Position numbers and translations under genes: made by a program. This document shows positions 25,137 through 30,784 of a stretch of 30,784 bases of DNA, piece after piece. Origin of the DNA: Cyanobacteria bacterium M_surface_7_m2_037 (lineage in GTDB: Bacteria; Cyanobacteriota; Cyanobacteriia; PCC-6307; Cyanobiaceae); NCBI GenBank assembly GCA_016882585.1, contig VGPP01000003.1:1-30784 (forward strand), written 5' to 3'. Under the pieces are notes generated by a model. The model had not been told where the DNA came from. It did no database searches and saw only the letters and a program-made list of their open reading frames with translations. The number at the start of each line of letters is the position of its first letter. Position 1 is the first letter of the stretch.

Positions 25137-25806
25137 GGCTCACCCCCAGGCGCTGCAGCGCCAACGCGGCTCGCAGCTGCACCACCGGCGCCTCCTCGGC
25201 TGGATTGCGCCATAAGCCGATCAAGGCCTCGTGCAGGCGCTGCTGGGCTGCGGGCCCCTCCAACAGCTCGGGATGCAGTGCCGGCGCCAGGGATTCCAGA
25301 CCCACCACCACCGCGTAGCGCACCACCCATTCACCATCGCGGCAGCCCTCCACCAGGGCCTGCAGGCAACGCTCGGCCGTGGCACAGCGCTGCGAAGGCG
25401 CCAACCGATCCAGCTTCAACTGACCCAGCCCCCGGGCCGCCGCGCGGCGCACGCTGGGGCCGATGTCGTTGCCGAGGGCATCTTCCAGCACCTCAAAGCC
25501 GCGCACATCGCCGATGCCCGCCAGGGCGCGCACCGCCCAGGCACGGGCGCCGTAGTTGTAGCCATCGATGTTGGTGAGGATCGTGTCCACCGCGGGCTCA
25601 CCGATGGCGATCAGGCCATCCACCGCCGCCACGGCAGCACCGGGGTTGTTGAAGCCCAGCACCTCCACCAAACAACTGGCGCCGCCGGGGTGCGCCGCCG
25701 CGGCGAGGGCCTGGGTGGCCTGAAGCAGCCCCAGGGCGCTGTCGGCCCGCTGCACCGCCTCCACCAGGGCGATCACGTGATCAGGGGTCAAAACCGATGT
25801 GCTCAC
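25129..25806 (-). CDS. cpcF: Phycocyanobilin lyase subunit CpcF
   Basis: With CpcE, forms the E/F-type lyase that attaches phycocyanobilin to Cys84 of CpcA. It is 225 residues made of HEAT-like helical repeats, for example GAAVAAVDGLIAIGEPAV, RAWAVRALAGIGDVRGFEVL, SVRRAAARGLGQLKLDRL and WVVRYAVVVGLESLAP. GTG start at 25804-25806 overlaps the cpcE stop as GTGA. Named from repeat pattern, size and its place directly after cpcE and the cpcA/cpcB genes. Confidence 0.9.
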   Translation of the reverse strand: MSTSVLTPDHVIALVEAVQRADSALGLLQATQALAAAAHPGGASCLVEVLGFNNPGAAVAAVDGLIAIGEPAVDTILTNIDGYNYGARAWAVRALAGIGDVRGFEVLEDALGNDIGPSVRRAAARGLGQLKLDRLAPSQRCATAERCLQALVEGCRDGEWVVRYAVVVGLESLAPALHPELLEGPAAQQRLHEALIGLWRNPAEEAPVVQLRAALALQRLGVSHG

Positions 25807-26660
25807 AGCAGGGCATCCATGGCATCAAGCACCGCCACCGTTTGCTGATCAGGAGCAGCAGAAGCCTCAGGCATGGCGGGGTGGTGTTCCACCAAACCGC
25901 GCAGGGCAATCAGCTTGAGGCTGTCCTCCGCCAGGGTGCTGGCGATGGGTTCGAGGGCCTCACGCCAGCCGGCCGCACCCAGATCCATCAGGGCCGCGCG
26001 GCGCACCTGCAACTGCTGGTGTTGGAGCAGCTGCACCAGCTGATCGCCCCAGCGGCGCTCCTGCGTGAGCTGCAGCAGCGCGCGGCAGGCGGCGCTGCGG
26101 ATCAGAGGGCGCTCATGGGCCACAAACGGCTCGATCACCGCCAGCACCGGCGGCTCCGCCACACCGATGTCACCCAGGGCCTCGAGCAGGGCCTCGCACG
26201 GTTCCTGCAGCCTGGGTGTGCCCGGCTGCTGAGCCCCAGCCACCGACGGCCCGCTAGCCAAGCGCCGCCGCAGCGGCTCCACAGCCGCTTCAGCCCTGAG
26301 ATCCCCTAAGGCGCGAGCTGCGGCTTCGCGCAAACCATGATCCTCATCCTCGAGGGTGGCCAGCAGGTCGGGGATCGCGGCCTGGGCGGGCAGCCCCAGC
26401 TTGCCGAGGGCGCGGGCCGCATTCCTGGCTACGGCGTTTTCTTCCACACCGGCGCCGGGATCGCGCGGACGGCGCTGGCGCAGGGCCTCCTGCAACAGGG
26501 GCACCGCATCGGGGTGACGGCTGCGGTTACGGCCCAACCACCAGGAGGCGTAGTACTGGGCGGAGGGATCGTCGGTGAGGCGCAGGCGCCGTAGCGCCTC
26601 CTCTTCACTGATCGGATCTCCGTTGCCCGGGAGCGAAGGATCAACGTCGCCGGCGGCCAT
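25803..26660 (-). CDS. cpcE: Phycocyanobilin lyase subunit CpcE
   Basis: Partner of CpcF in the E/F lyase. A 285-residue HEAT-repeat protein: DDPSAQYYASWWLGRNRSR near the start is typical of CpcE, then NAARALGKLGLPAQAAIPDL, LREAAARALGDLRAEAAV, CEALLEALGDIGV, IRSAACRALLQL and VRRAALMDLGAAGWREALEP. ATG at 26658-26660 is chosen; an ATG at 26700-26702 would add 14 residues. The frame upstream of that passes through the cpcA terminator. It lies after that terminator, so expression should be lower than cpcBA and depend on readthrough or a promoter in between. Confidence 0.9.
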   Translation of the reverse strand: MAAGDVDPSLPGNGDPISEEEALRRLRLTDDPSAQYYASWWLGRNRSRHPDAVPLLQEALRQRRPRDPGAGVEENAVARNAARALGKLGLPAQAAIPDLLATLEDEDHGLREAAARALGDLRAEAAVEPLRRRLASGPSVAGAQQPGTPRLQEPCEALLEALGDIGVAEPPVLAVIEPFVAHERPLIRSAACRALLQLTQERRWGDQLVQLLQHQQLQVRRAALMDLGAAGWREALEPIASTLAEDSLKLIALRGLVEHHPAMPEASAAPDQQTVAVLDAMDALL

Positions 26661-26733
26661 GGTGTTGGGATAGCGGTGCGGCACTGGTGGCGATGCTGCC
26701 ATCGCCGCTGGTGCCTGCGCGGAGGCATGCAAC

Positions 26734-26759
26734 AAAAAAAGCCTCCCTTTCGGGAGGCT
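26734..26759 (-). terminator. Rho-independent terminator after cpcA
   Basis: On the minus strand an 8-bp stem (26740-26747 with 26752-26759) with loop GAAA is followed by a run of seven T (26734-26740). It lies 35 bases after the cpcA stop, and would give high cpcBA and lower cpcEF mRNA. Confidence 0.88.
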
Positions 26760-26794
26760 CGCTCGCAACCAGCGGTTGCGCTCAGCGCCTGAAA

Positions 26795-27283
26795 TCAGAC
26801 CAGAGCGGCAATCGCGTAGTCGATGTAGTTGTTGGCGATCACGCCAGCGTCGCCGCTGATGCCGTGGTTGGCCTTGATGTAGTTCAGAGCTTCCACATAC
26901 CAGGAGGGGGAGAGCTCGAACGCACGGTTGATTTCGTCGAGACCAGCGATCAGGTACTCGTCGATGGGGCCGGTGCCACCAGCAACCAGGCAGTAGGTCA
27001 CCTGACGCAGGTAGTAGCCGATGTCACGGGCGCACTTGGCCTTACCGCGAGCATCAGAGGCGTAGTTAGCGCCCTGCATCTGGGTGGTGTAGGGGAACTT
27101 GTTGTAAACGGCCTGGGCAGCGCCGTTCACCAGTTCGTCAGCCTTGGCGGTCAGAGCCTTGGCGTCAGCCAGAGCGTTGGCAGCGCGCTCGAAACGACCG
27201 AAAGCGGCGTTCAGCTCGGTGTTGCTCAGGAAGCGGCCCTGGGAATCAGCGGCTGCTACGGCTTCGGCGAGGGGGGTCTTCAT
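26795..27283 (-). CDS. cpcA: C-phycocyanin alpha subunit
   Basis: Light-harvesting antenna protein of phycobilisome rods, 162 residues, the normal length. Starts MKTPLAEAVAAADSQGRFLS. Cys84 in KAKCARDIGYYLRQVTYC binds one phycocyanobilin. The sequence ends in NNYIDYAIAALV (C-terminal block intact). Located 54 bases after cpcB on the same strand and followed by a terminator. No sign of damage, in contrast to cpcB. Confidence 0.98.
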   Translation of the reverse strand: MKTPLAEAVAAADSQGRFLSNTELNAAFGRFERAANALADAKALTAKADELVNGAAQAVYNKFPYTTQMQGANYASDARGKAKCARDIGYYLRQVTYCLVAGGTGPIDEYLIAGLDEINRAFELSPSWYVEALNYIKANHGISGDAGVIANNYIDYAIAALV

Positions 27284-27337
27284 TGGTTGAAGTGAAGAAG
27301 AAGGGTGGACCTAGAAAAAACGCGGTGCGGCGTTGCC

Positions 27338-27769
27338 TCAGGCAACAGCAGCAGCAGCGCGATCGAAGTAGGTGCCGATCTCGCTCATCAGAGCGGAGCA
27401 GTCGCCGGGGGTGATGCCGTTGCGATCGTTAGCGATCGAAATGGCGGCGTCCTTCATCTTGCGGATGCCTTCTGCCACGGAAGCGCCAGGCACGCCCACG
27501 GCCAGGTAGGTCTCACGCAGGCCGTTCAGGCAGCGGTCTTCCAGCACGGAGGCGTCGCCGTTGAACACGGAGTAGGTGACGTAGCGGAGGATGATTTCCA
27601 TGTCGCGCAGGCAGGCAGCCATGCGGCGATGGGTGTAGGCGTTGGCGCCGGGTGCGATCAGAGCTGGCTGCTGATCGAAGAGATCGCGAGCAGCGTTGGT
27701 GACGATCTTGGAAGCGTTGGAGGTGATGCGGTTGACGGAATCCATCCGCTTGTTGCTGTCGGCGACCAT
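27338..27769 (-). CDS. cpcB: C-phycocyanin beta subunit, 5' end displaced (first 29 residues out of frame)
   Basis: Partner of CpcA. From the ATG at 27767-27769 the sequence encodes residues 30-172 of a normal CpcB: MVADSNKRMDSVNRITSNAS, Asn72 (PGANAY, the methylated Asn), Cys82 (AACLRDMEIILRYVTYSVF) and Cys153 (PGDCSALMSEIG), ending YFDRAAAAVA. The normal N-terminal part is present upstream (27770-27850) but is broken: codons for SQADARGEFINAGQIDALAA are in frame, while the part before them is in another frame and the usual ATG is absent. As written, the protein would lack helix X and most of helix Y, which phycocyanin needs for assembly. It is a pseudogene or a sequence/assembly error. Confidence 0.9.
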   Translation of the reverse strand: MVADSNKRMDSVNRITSNASKIVTNAARDLFDQQPALIAPGANAYTHRRMAACLRDMEIILRYVTYSVFNGDASVLEDRCLNGLRETYLAVGVPGASVAEGIRKMKDAAISIANDRNGITPGDCSALMSEIGTYFDRAAAAVA

Positions 27770-27876
27770 CGCCGCGAGGGCGTCGATCTGACCAGCGTTG
27801 ATGAATTCGCCGCGGGCATCAGCCTGAGAACCACCTCGGCAAACACGTCACACTCTGCGGATGACGCTCTTGTCAT
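27770..27876 (-). other. Displaced 5' part of cpcB
   Basis: Residues 10-29 (SQADARGEFINAGQIDALAA) are in frame with the downstream gene at 27770-27829. The preceding part, CDVFAEVV (27830-27854 or so), matches CpcB residues 2-9 but needs one more base around 27830 to be in frame. The gene's own frame meets TGA at 27848-27850. At the place of the first codon stands GAG instead of ATG. An in-frame ATG for the shifted part lies at 27874-27876. Confidence 0.7.
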
Positions 27877-27994
27877 GGGAGTCGCGAGTATCAAGGGGGT
27901 GACGCGCTGTGAAGACAGCCATCATTTTGCAAAGAAAGAGGGCCAAACTTGTTGCCCCCATTAAGCTGAGTAATTGACCTCCTGATCGACAACC

Positions 27995-28714
27995 ATGGCC
28001 ATTGCCCTCGCCTCCCAGCTGCGTGAAGGCACCAAGAAAGCCCACACCATGGCCGAAAATACCGGCTTCGTGAGCTGCTTTCTCAAAGGCGTGGTGGACA
28101 AGGTCAGCTACCGCACCCTGGTGGCCGATCTCTATTTCGTGTATGACGCGATGGAGCAGGAGATCGGCAGGCTGCGGGCCGCCGGCCATCCGGTGGTGGG
28201 CCCGGTGGGCTTCCCTGAACTGAACCGGCGCGAGAGCCTGGAGCAGGACCTGGCCTTCTACTTCGGCGACAGCTGGCGCAACAGCGTCAAAGCCACCCCG
28301 GCCGCCCAGGAGTATGTAGCTCGCATTCATCAGATCGCCCAGGAGTCGCCCGAGCTGCTGGTGGGGCACCACTACACCCGCTACATCGGCGATCTCTCCG
28401 GCGGTCAGATCCTCAAAAACATTGCCCAAAAGGCGATGAACCTGGGTGACCATGACGGCCTGCGCTTCTACGAATTCGACGCGATCCCCGACGAGAAGGG
28501 CTTCAAGACCAACTACCGCGCCACCCTCGACGCCCTGCCGATCGATCAGGCCACGGGCGATCGGATCGTGGCGGAAGCCAATCACGCCTTCCACCTGAAC
28601 ATGACAATGTTTCAGGAGCTGGAGGGCAACCTGATCGCCGCCATCGGCAAGGTGCTGTTCGGCTTCCTCACCCGCCGCCAGCGCAGCGGCAGCACCGAGG
28701 CGGTCCTGAGCTGA
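27995..28714 (+). CDS. ho1: Heme oxygenase (biliverdin-forming)
   Basis: Opens heme to biliverdin IX-alpha, the precursor of phycocyanobilin, with release of CO and iron. The 239-residue protein has LREGTKKAHTMAENTGFVSC with the proximal His, VYDAMEQEI, HHYTRYIGDLSGGQILKNIA (distal helix with the GDLSGG motif) and NHAFHLNMTMFQELEG. Normal length for cyanobacterial HO1. Divergent from cpcB, with about 120 bases between its ATG and the upstream end of the displaced cpcB start, so the two may be regulated together. Confidence 0.97.
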   Translation: MAIALASQLREGTKKAHTMAENTGFVSCFLKGVVDKVSYRTLVADLYFVYDAMEQEIGRLRAAGHPVVGPVGFPELNRRESLEQDLAFYFGDSWRNSVKATPAAQEYVARIHQIAQESPELLVGHHYTRYIGDLSGGQILKNIAQKAMNLGDHDGLRFYEFDAIPDEKGFKTNYRATLDALPIDQATGDRIVAEANHAFHLNMTMFQELEGNLIAAIGKVLFGFLTRRQRSGSTEAVLS

Positions 28715-28853
28715 GATCTTGTATCGCGCTTTTCTGCGCCCGAAAAAGATACGGGTAGCCCTCAGGTTTGGGCCTTCGAGGTGAAAACAAAGCCAGAGAA
28801 ATTCACCCAAAACTTTGGAAGGGGAAAAGCCAAAACACCTAGTCCCGCCTGCT

Positions 28854-29048
28854 TCATCCCCGGGCGCTGGAGTTGACAGTCACCGGAATGGGGCGCAACT
28901 CGCTAGCAACCTGTGAGGAGACAGCAGGCTCAACGTCATTGGTCGTGCTGAGGTCATCGAGCATCGCCGGCACGATGCCGGCATCGAAGGAAAAGCGACC
29001 GGGGCCGTTGAACAGCAGGGCGAGGCTGTCGCCCAGATAGAGGACCAT
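28854..29048 (-). CDS. Possible small membrane protein downstream of cpcL
   Basis: A 64-residue frame from ATG 29046-29048 (GGAG lies a few bases before it). It begins VLYLGDSLALLFNGPGRFSF, a hydrophobic stretch, and ends in a polar, Ser/Val-rich tail. The same frame is open all the way back to the cpcL stop, and reads LGILLANATFNLAQALLELM before the ATG, so hydrophobic coding may begin earlier with a TTG at 29058-29060. No family is recognised. It could also be noncoding; the total open stretch is 93 codons. Confidence 0.35.
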   Translation of the reverse strand: MVLYLGDSLALLFNGPGRFSFDAGIVPAMLDDLSTTNDVEPAVSSQVASELRPIPVTVNSSARG

Positions 29049-29132
29049 CAGCTCCAGCAAGGCCTGGGCCAGGTTGAAGGTGGCGTTCGCCAGCAGGATG
29101 CCGAGGCTGCATCGGTGATCCTGGGGCTCGGA

Positions 29133-29891
29133 TTAGCCCTGGGCTCCGGTTCTCAACATCGCCAAGGCTACCCAGAGCACGAGGCCGGTCAGCACGAAGC
29201 CGCCAGTGGCCACAAAATACCGCCAAGCGTTCTGCACAGCCGGGGTGGGCTGATTGGCCAGCCAGGCCGGACGCGGCCAGCCTGCCCAGCTGCCGCTGCC
29301 GACCCCGGGAGCGCGAACGGCCATGGTGTCGCGCCAGTAGGCGTCGTAGCGGGGGGCTTGCTGGTTGAAGGGCATTGTGCCCACAGCCTGGCCAGCCAGC
29401 ACCCGGGCGCGTTGGTAGGGCACAAGGTCTTCCCCGAAGGTTTCCAGATATTCCGTTGAATCGATCAGGGCATCGATGAAGGCCGGCAGCCCTTGCTCCG
29501 CGATCACGATCGACCAGGCGATGCGCTCCTGCTCCCCGTGCACCGGCCGGCCGAGCACCCGGCCCACCACCTGTTCCACCACGCGGTAATTGCTGTTGCA
29601 GCGGTAGAAGTCGTTGCGGAATTTCTCCGAGCGCAGCAGCTGGCGCACGAACTCGCGGGTGCTGATCTGGCCGGAGCGCAGCTGCGACTCAAGCATCGCA
29701 TCGCGGTCGCGCTTGAAGGCGTGGAAGTACACCTGGCGATAGGCCTGCTCGATCAGGGCATCGGCGGCAGCTCCATCAAGCTGACTGGCCTGCCGACCAA
29801 TCTGGCGAGAGGTCTGTTCGCTAGCTGCCAGAAAATTGCTGACCCTGGCGTTGCTGGTGAGAGGTTTGGTGGCCAGAACAGGCAGGGTCAT
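29133..29891 (-). CDS. cpcL: CpcG/CpcL-type phycobilisome linker with C-terminal membrane helix
   Basis: A 252-residue protein. Residues 1-200 or so are a phycobilisome linker polypeptide domain of the CpcG family: MTLPVLATKPLTSNARVSNF resembles the family start, then AYRQVYFHAFKRDRD, LRSGQISTREFVRQLLRSE, FYRCNSNYRVVEQVVGRVLG and PAFIDALIDSTEYLETFGED. A classic CpcG would link a rod to the core. Here, after a Pro-rich linker, a hydrophobic segment (FVATGGFVLTGLVLWVALAM, near 225-247) ends the protein, as in CpcL (CpcG2), which anchors core-less rods in the thylakoid and feeds photosystem I. ATG at 29889-29891 fits the family start. Confidence 0.85.
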   Translation of the reverse strand: MTLPVLATKPLTSNARVSNFLAASEQTSRQIGRQASQLDGAAADALIEQAYRQVYFHAFKRDRDAMLESQLRSGQISTREFVRQLLRSEKFRNDFYRCNSNYRVVEQVVGRVLGRPVHGEQERIAWSIVIAEQGLPAFIDALIDSTEYLETFGEDLVPYQRARVLAGQAVGTMPFNQQAPRYDAYWRDTMAVRAPGVGSGSWAGWPRPAWLANQPTPAVQNAWRYFVATGGFVLTGLVLWVALAMLRTGAQG

Positions 29892-30128
29892 TGAGCAGAC
29901 AGGAAGCAATCAAAAGAAAGTATTGAATGCTGCGATGGGCTCAGGCTTGGGGCAAGTAAAAACCATAAGGAAGTTAATCTTCCGTACCAGCTCGCGATTG
30001 ATTGGGGGCTGAGGCGGGCTCCGAGCTGGTGTCCCCTCCAGGACCAGCTTCCTGCAGGGCTGTTGCAGGCCAGGCAGGCGATCCACAGCTGCGCAGAGGC
30101 CGTGGGCCATTGCGGGGACCCCATGGCG

Positions 30129-30371
30129 TCAGTCGAGAATGCGATCGACGCTTACCGACCTCGTGACAAGCCCGGCGGCCGGGGGCTCGATGCCGCCGGG
30201 CTTGAAGGTTGCCTGAAAAAACCATTGGCGCCCGTCCTGACTGCGCCGTTCGACCCTGAAGTCACTGAGGCCCAGCGGCCCCAGTGCCAGGCTGAGAGCA
30301 TCTCCACTGCAGCCGGGCACGTTGACCTGCATGGCCTCCAGGCCTGCGGCAGCAACGCGATAGGTGGGCAT
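30129..30371 (-). CDS. Small protein of unknown function
   Basis: An 80-residue frame starting MPTYRVAAAGLEAMQVNVPG and ending VTRSVSVDRILD. The first 55 residues look like a small alpha/beta fold: a strand (TYRVAA), a helix (SGDALSLALGPLG), a strand (DFRVERRSQDG) and another strand (QWFFQATF). It lies upstream of cpcL on the same strand, with about 240 bases between. No family is recognised and no Shine-Dalgarno motif is seen, so it remains a hypothetical gene. Confidence 0.5.
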   Translation of the reverse strand: MPTYRVAAAGLEAMQVNVPGCSGDALSLALGPLGLSDFRVERRSQDGRQWFFQATFKPGGIEPPAAGLVTRSVSVDRILD

Positions 30372-30508
30372 GAAAGCACCGCATCGGTGATCAACCCTCT
30401 CATGGGAGGGCCTTTTCAGCCTGTCCTGGCAAGACGGTATTCATCAGCACACCGGCAGCGACCTGGGCTCCTATGCTTTACAAATATTTACTTGTTGAGT
30501 TGCTAGCT

Positions 30509-30784
30509 GTGACATCTTCTCCAGATTTGGCCTCTCTCTACCAGCTGCTGGCCAAGCAGGAGAGACCCGCCCTGCCCTCGGGTGAACGGCGTGCCATCCT
30601 CGGCTACGGCTACGTGGGCGAGGAGGTGGCCAGGGCTTGGAAGCAGGAGGGTCATGAGCTGTGGGCTACCACCACCCGGCGTGAGCGCCTCGGCGAGTTG
30701 GCCGAGCTTGTGGAAACCCCGCTGATCTTTGACTCGACGGACCCCAGCACCAACCTTGACTTCACCGCTGATCTGGATGGCATT
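30509..30784 (+). CDS. NAD(P)-binding Rossmann-fold protein, SDR/epimerase-like (3' end outside window)
   Basis: The frame is open to the right edge. The Rossmann motif AILGYGYVGEEVARAWKQEG (GxGxxG) is followed by HELWATTTRRERLGEL and a strand TPLIFDST, as in short-chain NAD-dependent epimerase/dehydratase proteins of the YeeZ type. GTG at 30509-30511 is chosen, giving a short N-terminal helix before the fold; an ATG at 30473-30475 (MLYKYLLVELLAV) is also in frame. The region before it (30392-30470) contains no other gene. Confidence 0.75.
   Translation, partial: MTSSPDLASLYQLLAKQERPALPSGERRAILGYGYVGEEVARAWKQEGHELWATTTRRERLGELAELVETPLIFDSTDPSTNLDFTADLDGI

Noticed and set aside
27848..27960. 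A 37-codon minus-strand frame (starting MGATSLALFL) just before cpcB, with AGGAGGT at 27977-27983 upstream
   Set aside because: The Shine-Dalgarno match is about 15 bases from the ATG, too far, and the peptide shows no recognisable feature; a leader peptide is not supported.
29109..30392. A 12-base repeat GCATCGGTGATC at 29109-29120 and 30381-30392
   Set aside because: The flanks differ and no mobile element is seen; a single short match is expected by chance in this GC-rich sequence.
30400..30420. A small hairpin CCCTC/GAGGG followed by TTTT
   Set aside because: No plus-strand gene precedes it and the stem is only 5 bp, so it is not called a terminator.

Overview
The window comes from a GC-rich picocyanobacterium of the Synechococcus/Cyanobium group. 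The evidence is psaD, phycocyanin genes with their CpcE/CpcF lyase and a CpcG/CpcL-type linker, a heme oxygenase, a cyanobacterial-type glutamate-cysteine ligase, a PanC-CMK fusion and a cofactor-assembly-of-complex-C protein. Only phycocyanin genes are visible (no phycoerythrin), so the strain may have phycocyanin-rich rods. Almost all genes are ordinary housekeeping and photosynthesis genes. I see no CRISPR array, prophage, insertion sequence or rRNA.

Layout. 1-2118: end of a cation/proton antiporter, then speD and recF on the minus strand. 2174-2300: tRNA-Arg(CCG) with its own terminator. 2330-9031 (minus): psaD, a terminator, then trpE, gshA, ppc and a small acetyltransferase, with ATGA overlaps joining trpE-gshA and gshA-ppc. 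9153-12894 (minus): mrp, rodA and a histidine-kinase-like gene, also joined by 4-base overlaps. 13074-14174: hemF on the plus strand, converging on an amidase-like gene. 14133-15950 (minus): amidase-like, CCB-type and winged-helix genes. 16058-20849: ribonuclease D, a short conserved protein, an LpxB-like glycosyltransferase, tRNA-Cys(GCA), two small linked genes, an aldo/keto reductase and an unknown protein. 21021-25136: purM, an RlpA-like protein, panC-cmk and a low-molecular-weight tyrosine phosphatase. 25129-30371: phycobilisome region with cpcB, cpcA, cpcE and cpcF (minus), divergent heme oxygenase, a CpcL-like linker with a C-terminal membrane helix and small unknown genes. 30509-end: start of a Rossmann-fold NAD(P)-binding protein.

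How the genes work together. HemF supplies protoporphyrin precursors, heme oxygenase opens heme on the way to bilins, CpcE/CpcF attach phycocyanobilin to CpcA, and the CpcL-like linker would anchor phycocyanin rods in the thylakoid near photosystem I, of which PsaD is the ferredoxin-docking subunit. PPC, TrpE and GshA form a carbon/amino-acid/thiol metabolic operon.

The strongest oddity is the 5' end of cpcB. The conserved N-terminus is present but lies in a different frame and lacks its usual start codon. Other points worth attention are a recF gene without a canonical start at the expected place, a double hairpin with a direct repeat between psaD and trpE, a histidine kinase with degenerate ATP-binding boxes coupled to rodA, and an open frame that continues after the CpcL stop codon. 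All assignments rest on reading the sequence and recalled family motifs; no database search was run.
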